Assembly (NCBI GenBank): GCA_018398815.1
Contig: CM031610.1
Coordinates: 31,561,985 to 31,625,984 of the forward strand
Direction: 5' to 3'
DNA from: Conus ventricosus
Lineage: Eukaryota; Mollusca; Gastropoda; Neogastropoda; Conidae
DNA: 64,000 nt
The translations under genes and the position numbers were made by a program. The notes under the pieces were generated by a model. It searched no databases. It worked only from the letters and a program-made list of their open reading frames with translations, and had not been told where the DNA came from. Numbering within the stretch: position 1 is the first letter of the stretch; every line of letters starts with the position of its first letter. Shown one piece after another: positions 36,428-47,747 of the stretch.

Positions 36428-38510
36428 TTGAATTAATTGTTTAAAACAACAACAACAGCAACAACAAAAAGAAAATGGAGAGACTCCCAAATCAGCTCCC
36501 ACACAAACCATCCCTTTTTTTCAATGGCATATTGGCTTCTCATCAGTTTTCTGACAAGACTTCCAAATCAACCCCACTTCAACCCTCTCGTCTTGTTTTA
36601 AAATCTAGATATCGGTTTGTTGTTTTTTTCGTCAGGTAAATTTTCGTCAGTTTAGTTATGTTTTGTTTCTTTAAAGTATTGATTTGCATGATCCATTGGC
36701 ATTTTAAATTATCCTTCCTGGCTCAAAGGATAGGTTATGCTGAAGTCGGCTGCCTAAACTAAAGAAAAAAAAAAAAAGGATGACGTGGGAGGGAGAGTGT
36801 CTTCTTGGTTAATATGTTTGAAAAAAACAAACAAACAAAAAGAGTACGAAGGAGATCCGGAAAGAAGGATTTTGACAGTCTTTGTTCAGTGGCTCCTCAT
36901 CTCACCCTACCCCACCCCAGTTCCCGTCCCGAACCGCCTCTCCCATCCAGCAAGGAGAGCTCTTTTCATCATCTACCAAGGTCCGTTTGCATGCCGAAAA
37001 TATGTAGAACGCAACACGTCTGCAATGGCAAACATGGAAAGGGACCCTACAGTGCTGTGAGATGTTAACACCCAAACTTTATATTTGATGGAAGGAATGG
37101 TACAGAAGGTGGGAGGAGGAGGAGGGAGAGGTTGGGGAGGGGGGGGGGGGGGGGGGCAGGGCACAAGAGGAATAATTACGTCAAAGGATGACTGTACGGA
37201 ATATAAAACTGAAGAAAAATGAAAGTAGATAGGGAATGGGGAGGAAAGAAAAAAAAAGAGTATCTGACGTGATCACATTTACAAACACATTTATGTGGAC
37301 ACTATAAACAGGACACTATACTTTCCCTTTTTGATCCCAGCAAACTGAGATCTTGATGAAGCCACCTAGATCGCTCGGAAACTGATATGTAACATGTACG
37401 TTGTTGAAATCATCCGTCTTTTCAACGTTTTCAGACAGAGTAAACGAGGTTTCGCTTGGGAAAGTTTTCCTTTCGTAACCCCACGCATACAGGACCTTCT
37501 TTCTGTTAAAGACCTAGGTCAGTTTATATTCTGAAAATTGAGAATAAGAAAAAACAAGGTTTCGCTTTGTGAACGTTTTCATTTCATACCCCCACGCTCA
37601 CAGGAGCATTTTTCTGTTGAAAACTAAGGTCAGTTTATATTCTGAAAATGTCAAGGTAAACATACTATGGCACTAGATTTCAATCAGTCAACTTTGATTT
37701 TTTTTTTTTTAACGGAAACGATCTCATGTAGGGTAAGGAGCACGGACGGATATTTGTTCTCAAACACAATTTATAGCCCGTTTTTTTTTGTGTTTTTTTT
37801 CTTTTTTAAAAATCTCAATCCTCCAGTAGTGGTGTCTGAATGCTTGAGTGAATTCTGATTATGACCGTCTGACCTAAGATAATCCGGGTAATCTCTGTAT
37901 TACATCTGTCCCTCTTTCTGTCAGTTTGGGCGTTTGTTTGTTCGTTGCTGTGTTAAAAAAAAATTGTTTAAAGGTTTCATACATTATTCTCACTTTCCAT
38001 CCATGTACCAGTATGTAAGGGGAGAGAAGCCGAGTTTTCGGTAGATCATCTCCCTTTGGGGTTTGGTTAGTCAACATCATAATTATGCTCTTCTCTTGGT
38101 CGTTCCTGTTGGTCCATCATGTTTGTATTCTCTGCATTGCTGATATCTGTAGCATGTTGATCTGCATTTTTACATGGCGGGGCTGCTAGCTCAACGCATG
38201 AATGATCTTCCTTTCCCAGCCGGAATTTGGACCGTCCATGGTGGAGTTATGATTGTCGTTGACAGCATGTAGGCTTAAATGGCAACATTTTTTTTTCAAC
38301 GTCTACAGTCACCAATTTGTCGTGGAACATTAGTTTGAATTCCAGCCAACGAAGGGGCTTCCGAAGAGCAGGGAAGAAAACACCAAACCAAACCAAACGA
38401 AGAAACGTCACAACGTTTCATCAAAATAAGGTGTAGTTACTATTCGAAGCATCCCCGCCCCTTTACCTCCACTCCACCCCCATCCATTTTCACAACAAAT
38501 TGTTTAGGTA
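36428..38510. other. Probable intron or intergenic DNA
   Basis: No exon is supported. It contains a G run at 37139-37157 and a 110-bp imperfect tandem duplication at 37440-37655. Confidence 0.5.
37440..37655. repeat. Imperfect 110-bp tandem duplication
   Basis: Both copies contain 'aggtttcgctt', 'ccccacgc' and 'ggtcagtttatattctgaaa', offset by about 110 bases. Confidence 0.85.
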
Positions 38511-38511
38511 C

Positions 38512-38740
38512 CAGCCGCCGTGCGAAGTGGTTAGCGTCGCGGACTTCCGGGTCGGGGGTTCGATTCCCATCAGAGCCATTTGTTTCTGGGATTTTTCTGC
38601 CCCGACCGGTTCCTACCCAGAGTTGAGTTTGCCGCGGGGTTAGTTCTCATGACTGGGACCACACAGTCGAGTTTTATTCACTGAACGGATGCGTCTCTGA
38701 GAGTGTTGCTCAAATGTCCTGACCAACACTGCAGGTGTCT
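38512..38740 (+). repeat. tRNA-derived SINE
   Basis: The head has an A-box-like GAAGTGGTTAGCG near 38524 and a B-box GGTTCGATTCC at 38557-38567. A non-tRNA body of about 160 bases follows ('gttcctacccagagttgagt', then 'tcactgaacggatgc'). An acceptor stem and anticodon arm cannot be paired, so it is not a functional tRNA. Confidence 0.65.
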
Positions 38741-38864
38741 ATATCTCGCTGGCTTCGTTGACGCCGGGATACATTATGAGAGTTAGCGTAAAGTACAGCT
38801 CTGTCATGCATTCTCAGACCAGAATGGAAATCCGTGGCATTATGTTCCTCCTCCTCCTCCTCCT

Positions 38865-39475
38865 CCTCGATCAGTATAAAAACAAAAAGTCTCAAATTCT
38901 GTGGTCCTTCATGCCATACTCTCATGGTAACCTCAGTTTTTGTGTCCTCTCCACGTCTGTGGCCTTGCTTTGATCATCATCATCACCATCATCATCATCT
39001 TCATCATCATCATCATCATCATCATCCGTTGAGCGGCCACAATCATCAGGTTGATTACTCTGCCGCTTTGATTCATAGATTTGATCGCTAGTATCGGCAA
39101 ATCTATGGGGACTGTTGTTGGACGGACGTGGTGGGCGCCCTCCGGAGGGACAGCTCACTCATACCGGCTCCGCGACTAAACCATTATTGTCGTATGGTCC
39201 TGCTGCGTATGTTGGATCAGAACAAGCACCACTGAACACCACTGAAGTGACTCGGCGGCAGTGCGGTGTCCCCTCTGGTGGGTTGTCTCTGACGGCTTGA
39301 CATTGACTCTTCCTGTGGATTGCCGGCGTCGGGTCTGTGGCGGGCCGGGCCGGGCTGCAGCTGTGGCCAGGAAGTGGGGTGGGGTGGGGGGGGGGGGGGG
39401 GCGGAATGAACGGCGTGGGTGTAATGCCACTGTGGTGGCACAAAAGATGGGACAGAAAAAAAACCCAAAAGAAAG
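38865..39475 (+). repeat. Dispersed 0.5-kb repeat family, longest copy
   Basis: Starts 'aaaagtctcaaattctgtgg', continues through 'ctctcatggtaacctcagtt', an ATC microsatellite (38972-39026), 'cggcggcagtgcggtgtccc' and a G run, and ends A-rich after 'aagatgggacagaaaa'. Other copies are at 39505-39880 (same strand, internally deleted), 62880-63400 (opposite strand) and 24985-25270 (opposite strand). The A-rich end suggests retroposition. No protein is encoded. Confidence 0.65.
38972..39028. repeat. ATC microsatellite
   Basis: CATCAT repeats with a few CAC and TTC variants, lying inside the dispersed repeat copy. Confidence 0.95.
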
Positions 39476-39504
39476 ACAAAAGTGTAGAGTACAGCCGACA
39501 CGAA

Positions 39505-39769
39505 TCGATGAACAACAACAGAAAGTCTCAAAGTCTGTGGCCCTTCAAGCCCTGCTCTCATGGTGATCTCAGTTTCGATGTCTTCTCCGCGTCTGTGGCT
39601 TTGGTCTGATTTCGTCGGAGTTACCGGTATCGGCAAATCCAAGTGACTCGGCAGCAGTGCAGTACGTGTCTCCTCCGGTGGGTTGCCTCTTGACGGCTTG
39701 ACATTGACTGCTCCCTGAAGATTGCCGATGCCGGGGCTGCGGCGGGGCGGACCGGGCTACAGCTGTGGA

Positions 39770-39801
<32 letters not shown>

Positions 39802-39880
39802 TGAGCGGCATGACTGCAATGCCAGCCACTGAGGTACAGAAGATGGGACAAAAAAGAAAAAAAAAAAAAAAGGTTCAGGC
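39505..39880 (+). repeat. Dispersed 0.5-kb repeat family, second adjacent copy
   Basis: Repeats the start 'agaaagtctcaaagtctgtg' and the 3' half ('gacggcttgacattgact', then 'aatgccagccactgaggtac') of the copy at 38865. It lacks the middle section and has a long G run at 39770-39800 and an A-rich tail. Confidence 0.65.
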
Positions 39881-40044
39881 GAGTGTTGGTCATTTTATCC
39901 ACTGAAACTGCTGAGTCGGTTTAGCTTTGCCTGTTAAATTGAGGGACTTTATGTCGAATTACTCGAGAAGAAGAAAAGAAATATCAGGAAGTTCTGTTGG
40001 TGGTCGCGGTAGCTGTGACACTGTTTTACTGCTGCTGCTGCTAT

Positions 40045-40135
40045 TAAACTATTACTACAACTACTACTACTACTACTACTACTATTACTTCTGCTACTAC
40101 TATCACCATTACTACCACCACTACTCGTCGTCCTC
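40045..40135. repeat. TAC/ACT trinucleotide repeat
   Basis: Imperfect CTACTA repeats. The poly-Tyr and poly-Ser frames here are artefacts. Confidence 0.9.
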
Positions 40136-40308
40136 CTTCTGTAGCTGCTGCTCTCGTGTTGCCTCTGCAAGTCTTAACCACTGCAGGTCAGATCCGTTTC
40201 CTTGATGCTATGACCTTCATCGATATCCTCACTGGGTCTTATGGGTTTGTCCAAAGATGATCATTTCTGTTTTCTCAAGGCATCGAGTGGACCTCGTGCC
40301 CCTCTTTC

Positions 40309-40309
40309 G

Positions 40310-40348
<39 letters not shown>

Positions 40349-40362
40349 CGCACGCGCGCGTG
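40309..40362. repeat. GT then GC microsatellite
   Basis: GTGTGT followed by CGCGCG, an alternating purine-pyrimidine tract. Confidence 0.9.
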
Positions 40363-40490
40363 TGATTGACACGGCCGATCGCACACGCTTGTGTATGTTT
40401 GCTTCCCATGTGTACGTGGTTATATCTGTTCTGTCTGTATGTCCCCTTTCCCTGATGGGTTAGCGGTCTGTGGCAGGGCGCTGTGCTCGT

Positions 40491-40552
40491 GCAGCTCGCC
40501 TGTCCCGTTCAGCTCGCCTGTCCCGTTCAGCTCGCCTGTCCCGTTCAGCTCG
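40491..40552. repeat. 18-bp tandem repeat
   Basis: About 3.5 copies of CAGCTCGCCTGTCCCGTT, perfectly conserved between copies. Confidence 0.95.
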
Positions 40553-40871
40553 AGTTTTTCGGCTGAACATGATGACTGAGCAGAAGACATCGCAGTCACT
40601 AGCTGGTAGTTTTCGATCAGGGCTTTCTGCCATTTTGCGAACTGTAAACTGGTCACCGTTCCGGCTTGTGTGGCATTGGGTGCCGCTCAGACAAAAGTAG
40701 GGTATGGGAGTCTTCGGTTCGATCCCTTCTCTCCCTCAGTTTCAGTGTACTCTGTGTATCTTTTTTTTTTTTTCCAACACGGGCACCATGGTGTGAGTTC
40801 AACCTTTCCTGGATACAGGTGAAGGAATGATTGTCTTGTATTGTCTTTCAGTTACCGTGTTCCTGTTCACA

Positions 40872-40880
40872 ACTCTCTCT

Positions 40881-40953
<73 letters not shown>

Positions 40954-40974
40954 TTCTCTCTTTCTCTCTCTCTT

Positions 40975-41026
<52 letters not shown>

Positions 41027-41032
41027 TCATGT
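40872..41032. repeat. CT microsatellite
   Basis: About 160 bases of CT with periodic TTT interruptions. Confidence 0.95.
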
Positions 41033-41258
41033 CCCTGTTTCTGTAAAAAGAAAAAAAAAAAGAAAGGTGGAGGAGGGAGTGGAACACCTTTGTAATGACA
41101 ATGAGATGAAAAGCATTTTACTGGAAACCCTTTTGAATTTCTTGTTCTTGTATTCCGGGATATCATTAAGATGAGATCCCTGCGTTCATTAATTGTAGAC
41201 AAGCTAATGGATAGCGAGTTCATTTGATATCGTTTGATACTACACCTTGTCTTCTTAT

Positions 41259-41261
<3 letters not shown>

Positions 41262-41300
<39 letters not shown>
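41262..41300. repeat. GT microsatellite
   Basis: Pure GT run. A pyrimidine-rich duplicated stretch ('acgcatagcccttgg' occurs at about 41470 and 41585) follows, with a C run at 41490-41511. Confidence 0.9.
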
Positions 41301-41301
<1 letters not shown>

Positions 41302-42242
41302 AAGGTGGGGGAGGGTGGTTCGAAGGATGGAAATGGGGATGGGGGTAGTGGCGGGACTGGGGACTATACAGGGGACGTCTATACTCCTGCGACAACGCCT
41401 CCCACTTTCCTTCTTCTTTGCCCCCAACGTCATTACCCTGTTCCCCACTTTCCCTGTCGTGCGTCCCCCACGCATAGCCCTTGGACTACCCCCCCCCCCC
41501 CCCCCCCCCCCGATTCCCCAGCATTCCCCTTCACTTTACTCCACCCCTACCCTGTTCCCTGCTTCCCTGTCGTGTGTCTCCCCCACGCATAGCCCTTGGG
41601 CTACCTCCCCTCCCCCTCCCTGATTCCCCAGTATTCCCTTCGCTTTACTCCACCCCTCCTCGTCCTCCATGCTCATCTCGGAGTTCTCTGTGTCCATGGT
41701 ATCCTCGCTTGTCCCTTCCGTGGTCACACCACTGTCAGGCTGTGGGCGGACCTCAGGCTGCATTCCCGCCGAAAAGAATGGACCGTGCAGTCTCTTAGAG
41801 GGTGAAATACAGTGCGGAGGCTTCTCGCTTAAATCCAAGATTAGAGGTGTGTGTGTGTGTGTGTTTTTAAATTTATTTTATTTTATTTGTATTTTTTTAA
41901 CCGGACTTGTGTTCGAAACAAGGAATGACAATCTAGCGACCTCGACGTACAGACAGGGGTTATTATTATTATTATTATCATTATTATTATTATTAATATT
42001 TATTTGTTTGGTGGTAGGCTTATTTACTTCAAAGAGATTGTTTATGCATCGTACAACTTTGATTCCATTGCTTTAGAATAGTTCTCATGTTGAAACTAAC
42101 AATATCATCCTTATTCCTTCTGTGTTTTGTGTTGTCAGGCCGGCAGTTAGCTGGGATGGGGTGGGGGGTTGGGGGTATGGGCAATTCCTTAAGCGTTGTG
42201 ACAGAACCTTTATCAGTGAATAAAGAAACTGGATCATCGTAT

Positions 42243-42895
42243 ACATAAACCTGTAGGCGTGTGCCAGATTGAGTCTTTAGGAGTTAATCTTTTGCCGTGA
42301 TTAACCAGAAACAATGAACCTGGTGATAGTTCTGTTGATGCGAAAACAACAACAAACCCCAAACAAAACGAAAACAACAACAAACCCCAAACAAAACGAA
42401 AACAACAACAAACCCCAAACAAAACAACAACAAACCCCAAACAAAACAACAAACCCAAACAAAACAACAACAAATCCCAAACAAAACAACAACAAACCCC
42501 AAACAAAACAACAACAAACCCCAAACAAAACAACAACAAACCCCAAACAAAACAACAACAAACCCCAAACAAAACAACAACAAACCCCAAACAAAACAAC
42601 AACAAACCCCAAACAAAACGAAACAAAACAAACAAAAAAGGTGTTGGGGAGGGGGGGGGGGGGGGGGTAGAAAACAAAATCTCAAGACGAAATGAATCCG
42701 ACCGATCCATTGTATGACAGTCTTCTTGTTTGTGTGTGCAGACCGGGGTCTTTCCACACCGTCCAGGGTCCGACCAGAGCCCAGCCCCCACGTGGAATGA
42801 GGGGAAAAAAGAGCATGGAATGGACGAGGCTGCACTGCTGGCATGAAGCGGGCTGATTTTGATAGCTGTATGTTCATGGAATGTGGATAGACTGA
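42243..42895 (+). repeat. Left copy of a local segmental duplication
   Basis: The order 'tttaggagttaatctttt', 'aaccagaaacaatgaacctg', an A/C-rich spacer, 'ccattgtatgacag', 'gaccggggtctttccacacc', 'gcactgctggcatgaagcgg' recurs at 43938-44455. There the AACAAACCCC expansion is absent and the first block is triplicated with a 66-bp period. Confidence 0.9.
42350..42632. repeat. 22-bp AACAAACCCCA minisatellite
   Basis: About a dozen copies of a unit close to CAACAACAAACCCCAAACAA (22 bases with its AA end), ending in a G run near 42648-42667. The Phe/Val/Cys-rich frames on the minus strand come from the repeat. Confidence 0.95.
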
Positions 42896-43935
42896 TAGCT
42901 GTATGCATGGAGTGTGGATAGACTGATAGCTGTATGCATGGAATGTGGATAGACTGATAGCTGTATGCATGGTGTGTGGATAGACTGATAGCTGTATGCA
43001 TGGAATGTGGATAGACTGATAGCTGTATGTTCATGGAATGTGGATAGACTGATAGCTGTATGCATGGAGTGTGGATAGACTGATAGCTGTATGTTCATGG
43101 AGTGTGGATAGACTGATAGCTGTATGTTCATGGAGTGTGGATAGACTGATAGCTGTATGTTCATGGAGTGTGGATAGACTGATAGCTGTATGCATGGAGT
43201 GTGGATAGAGTGATAGCTGTATGTTCATGGAGTGTGGATAGACTGATAGCTGTATGCATGGAGTGTGAATAGACTGATTGCTGTATGCATGGAGTGTGGA
43301 TAGAGTGATAGCTGTATGTTCATGGAGTGTGGATAGACTGATAGCTGTATGCATGGAGTGTGGATAGACTGATAGCTGTATGTTCATGGAGTGTGGATAG
43401 ACTGATAGCTGTATGCATGGAGTGTGGATAGACTGATAGCTGTATGTTCATGGAGTGTGGATAGACTGATTGCTGTATGCATGGAGTGTGGATAGACTGA
43501 TAGCTGTATGCATGGAGTGTGGATAGACTGATAGCTGTATGTTCATGGAGTGTGGATAGACTGATAGCTGTATGCACGGGGTGTGGATAGACTGATAGCT
43601 GTATGCATGGAGTGTGGATAGACTGATAGCTGTATGTCCATGGAGTGTGGATAGACTGATAGCTGTATGCATGGAGTGTGGATAGACTGATAGCTGTATG
43701 TTCATGGAGTGTGGATAGACTGATAGCTGTATGCACGGGGTGTGGATAGACTGATAGCTGTATGCATGGAGTGTGGATAGACTGATAGCTGTATGCATGG
43801 AGTGTGGATAGACTTATAGCTGTATGCATGGAGTGTGGATAGACCGATAGCTGTATGCATGGGGTGTGGATAGACTGACGGTGCATATGTACTGTGGATA
43901 GACTGATAGCTCTAAGCATGGAGTGTGGATAGACA
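42865..43935. repeat. 31/33-bp minisatellite, homogeneous core
   Basis: More than 30 nearly identical units of GATAGACTGATAGCTGTATG followed by CATGGAGTGTG (31 bases) or TTCATGGAGTGTG (33 bases). Long open frames on the minus strand (repeating YPHSMHTAISLS) result from the periodicity and are not evidence of a gene. Confidence 0.97.
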
Positions 43936-43937
43936 GA

Positions 43938-44455
43938 GGCATGTGCCAGGTTGAGCCTTTAGGAGTTAATCTTTTGTCATGATTGACCAGAAACAGTGAA
44001 CCTGTTAATAGTTCTGTTGAGCCTTTAGGAGTTAATCTTTTGTCATGATTGACCAGAAATAATGAACCTGTTAATAGTTCTGTTGAGCCTTTAGGAGTTA
44101 ATCTTTTGTCATGATTGACCAGAAATAATGAACCTGTTAATAGGTCTGTTGATGCGAAAACAACAATCAAACCCAAAACAAAACCAAGAAAGAGGAGCAG
44201 GGTGGGGTGGGGGTGGGGGGTTGAAAAAAAATCTCAAAACGAAATGAATCCGTCCGATCCATTGTATGACAGACTGTCTTCTTGTTTGTGTGTGCAGACC
44301 GGGGTCTTTCCACACCGTCCATGGTCCGACCAGAGCCCAGCCCCCACGTGGAATGAGGGGAAAAAAGAGCATGGAATGGACGAGGCTGCACTGCTGGCAT
44401 GAAGCGGGCTGATTTTGATAGCTGTATGTTCATGGAATGTGGATAGACTGATAGC
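43938..44455 (+). repeat. Right copy of the local segmental duplication
   Basis: Matches 42243-42895 without the 22-bp minisatellite expansion. The block 'ttgagcctttaggagttaat' occurs three times, at 43951, 44017 and 44083 (66-bp period). Confidence 0.9.
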
Positions 44456-44847
44456 TGTATGCATGGAGTGTGCATAGACTGACTGTGTATATGTATTGTG
44501 GACAGACTGATAGCTGTATGCATGGAGTGTGCATAGACTGACTGTGTATATGTATTGTGGACAGACTGATAGTCAGTGTATATGTATTGTGGACAGACTG
44601 ATAGCTGTATGCATGGAGTGTGGATAGGCAAATGGCTGTGTATTTGGAGTATGGATTGTATAGAGTGGCAGGCTGTGTATGTGAAGTGTGGATAGTCTGA
44701 CAGCAGTGTACGTAGAGTGAGACTGACACAAAGCTGTGTGTGAAGAGTGGACACACCAATAGCTGTGTATAGGGAGTGCGCTTATTCTGATAGCTGTGTA
44801 CATTCGGTTTGGATATACTCGTAGTTGTGTACATGGAGTGTGGCTGG

Positions 44848-45640
44848 ACTTTTGTTGGCATCCGTCTGTCTCGAGAGACGATGGTGTTGCGCCGTGGATC
44901 ACTCAGTTGTGGAGTTGCTGCCCTGCTGTGGCTGAAAAGCGGCAGACTGTTGCAGCTGCAGCAGGTGTCTCGGTCACGAGTGTCTGTTGGTGCCGACGCA
45001 ATTCATTGTCGTCTGCGGCCCCTCCGTTCTTCCCACTGGGCCTCTCTCCTCTGCTCTGCTTGTTTGACGCGGGCCTTGATGGTGGACTGCCAGCAGACCC
45101 GGTCTTAAGCCGCTGTCTCCAGGTCTACTGGGTTGAGGCTGCCTGCCCTCTGGTCGCGCTTGCATACGCCCTTGTAGCGTAGGGCTGGCTGTCCTGTGGG
45201 TCTGGAGCCTGTAGCCAGCTCGCCGCACAGCTTGTGCTTTGGTATGTGACCATCGTCCATGCGGCTGACATGGGCAAGCCAGCGCTGGCGTCTGTGTCAG
45301 CATGGCGAACATGCTAGGCATCCCTGCCTGGGCCAGGACGTCCGTGTTGGTGTTGCGGTCCTGCCAAGTAATGCCCAGGAGTCTTCTGAGGCAGTGCAGG
45401 TGGAAGGCGTTCACTCTGCGTTCTTGTCAAGAGTGCAGGGTCCATGCTTCGCTTCCGTGTAGAGGAGTGCTCAGCACGCAGGTTTGGTACACTTTCATCT
45501 TGGTGTTTGGCGTTAGCATGGTGTTGGTCCCAGATTCTTTTCGTTAGACGGGCCATCGCTGTCGCTGCCTTGCTGGTCCGCATGTTCAGCTCGGTGTCAA
45601 GAGAGAGGTTGCTAGAGGGGTGGAGCCCAGTCAAATGAGG
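44848..45640 (-). pseudogene. LINE reverse-transcriptase C-terminal fragment
   Basis: On the minus strand, residues such as LSLDTELNMRTSKAATAMA, then NAFHLHCLRRLLGITWQDR and LAQAGMPSMFAML, match the C-terminal part of endonuclease/RT LINE proteins common in molluscs and cnidarians. At least two frameshifts separate the pieces, followed by a decayed cysteine cluster and HSR segment. The 3' end carries CCATCGTCTCTCGAGACAGA, a typical tail of this LINE type. The fragment sits inside the 31-bp minisatellite and is inactive. Confidence 0.8.
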
Positions 45641-46370
45641 TGGATGGACTAATAGCTGTCCATATCAGCGTAGATGGTCCAATAGCTGTGTATCCGAAGG
45701 TTGGTGGCTTGATAGCTGTGAACGTGCAATGGGATAGACACAATTAAAGCTGTACACGTGCAGTGTTGATGGACTGATGATTCGCATGGGGTGTGGATGG
45801 GCTAAGTGTAGAGAAAGTGAGCGCTGTGTGCGTGGAGTTTGGATATACTGAGAGCTGCGTGCACGAAGTGGGATAGGCACATCACTCAACATGTGGAAAG
45901 TGGATAGACTGATGACAAAATACGTTGGGTGTGGATAGACTGATAGCTGTGTACGTGTAGTGGAATAAATGGATAGCTGTCTTTTTCGTGGAGTAAGATA
46001 GATTAATTGCTGTGTGCGTGGAATGGGGTAGATTAATAGCTTATACCTTGAAAAGGGTAGACCGATAGCTGTGAATGTGGAATGGGGTACAACTGATAGT
46101 TGATAACCTATAGTGGAATAGACTAATAGCTGTGTAGTGGAGTAACATCTAGACTAAAATATGTGCAGCTGAGTGGGATAGATATAATTACTGTGTACAT
46201 GCAGAGGAACAGGTTGGTAAATGTGGATGTGGGGTTAGATAGACGAATAGATGTGTACGTGAACTGAGAAAGATTGATAACTGTGGATGTGAATTGGGAT
46301 GGGTTAACAGAAGTGTACGTGAAACAGGATAGACTGATGACTGTGTGTGTTGTGTGGGATAAATTAACAC

Positions 46371-46371
<1 letters not shown>

Positions 46372-46411
<40 letters not shown>
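46372..46411. repeat. GT microsatellite
   Basis: Pure GT run inside the decayed minisatellite. Confidence 0.9.
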
Positions 46412-46413
<2 letters not shown>

Positions 46414-46811
46414 TAGGATAGATTGATAGCTCTGGACATGGAACAAGACTAATAGATGTGTGAATGCAACAAGTTTGGTACTGTATACAGGAAGTGTAAT
46501 AGACTGAACATTGTGTATGTGGCGTTGAATAGTCTGATATCTATGCACATGCAGTGAGATCGACAAATTCATATCGCACTGGAGCGCACTACAAGTAATA
46601 GCCCTTTATGTAGAGGGCTAATAGACTAATAGCTGTGTGCATGGAGTGTGGATAAACTGATAGCTGTGCATATGTACGTATTGATTGATAGGTGTGTACG
46701 TGGAGTGTAGATAGACAAAGCTGTGTACATAAAAGTGCGGACAGACGGACGGATAGCCGTGTACACGAAGAGTGGATGGATTGACGGCTGTGTACATGGA
46801 ATGTGGGTAGA

Positions 46812-47378
46812 TGTCACGACCGACCTCTGGAGGTCTGCCCTGACAGGATCGGTCTAGATGGGAGTGAAGGGAGTGACTGACCTCGCACGCCTCGCAAGAA
46901 AGATTACGATACAATACACCATTTATTCACACCAACACACACATAGTCACAAATAAGCATTTTAACACACACAACATGCACAATCACAATTAAGCCTTTC
47001 AACACACACAACATACACATAGTCACAAATAAGCATTTTAACACACACAACATGCACAATAATCATAAATGATCATTTCCGACACGCATTCCTTTCCGTG
47101 CTTCATGTGGTTCCCCCACACCTCTGTCTCTCCAAAGTCCTCTGAGAGAACCGTGTCGACTCGGTGTCTCAAACCGGGTCTGTTCCCGAACAGAGTCTTT
47201 CAATGCCGACACCCCCAACACCCACCCACACCCAAATTGCACGACACAGAGCGAACCACACTGGTGACATGGGCTGTAGGAAGTCCGAGGACGGTGGAGA
47301 ACGCGTCCCGTGGGACGAGGCGTTGTCGCTGAAGGTCCCGGACTGGAGTGGATATAATCAAAAGCCTATTTACTTGAT
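46812..47378. other. Non-minisatellite block inside the repeat wing
   Basis: The minisatellite pattern stops near 46812 ('tgtcacgaccgacctc') and returns near 47378. The left part holds 76-bp CA-rich tandem copies (46933-47075). No terminal inverted repeat or protein was recognised, so its nature is unknown. Confidence 0.5.
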
Positions 47379-47747
47379 ATGTGGATAGCTGTGCATGTGG
47401 AGTGGGATAGACCAATAGTTTTGCATGCGAAGTGGATGCGGGGATGGGCTAATCGCCATAGACAATTTCGCACGTGCTGTGTGGGTAGACAGTGGCAGAG
47501 CATGTTGGGAGGGGACATAATGCTTGATTGTATGCTTCGTTAATACAAACGGGTGTGCGCGCATGCGAGAATGTGTGTGTGTGCGCGCGCGAGTGAGTGT
47601 GTCTGTCTGTGCGGGCCTAATGAAGTTGTAATGTGCAAGGGGTTCGAAATGGAAATAAAGGTGGAGATTGCATATTGGTGTATGTTCTCTCTCTCTGTGC
47701 GTGTGGGAGCAAAGCAGTGTTACTGTCTGTTTCTTTGTGTGTGCCAT

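Larger units (their letters stand above)
44440..47460. repeat. Diverged wing of the 31-bp minisatellite
   Basis: Decayed units such as 'gatagactgatagctgtgta' plus 'cgtggagtg' continue, with growing divergence, to about 47460. They are interrupted by a LINE fragment (44848-45640), a GT repeat (46372-46410) and a foreign block (46812-47378). Confidence 0.85.

Noticed and set aside
37339..37381. TTGATGAAG...GGAAAC as another hammerhead
   Set aside because: The core is not CTGATGA, no stem II pairs convincingly and no cleavage triplet fits.
38512..38580. Functional tRNA gene
   Set aside because: Only the box motifs resemble a tRNA. There is no acceptor-stem pairing or CCA-proximal end, and a SINE body follows.
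42301..42970. Hydrophobic Phe/Val/Cys-rich protein resembling membrane helices
   Set aside because: Generated by the 22-bp AACAAACCCC minisatellite read on the minus strand.
42865..43919. Repetitive YPHSMHTAISLS protein on the minus strand
   Set aside because: It follows from the 31/33-bp minisatellite period. No start context, splice sites or non-repeat coding flank are seen.
42865..43935. CRISPR-like repeat array
   Set aside because: Units are contiguous with no unique spacers, and the sequence is eukaryotic.
46812..47378. DNA transposon with terminal inverted repeats
   Set aside because: The ends of the block show no convincing inverted repeat or target duplication, and no transposase is encoded.
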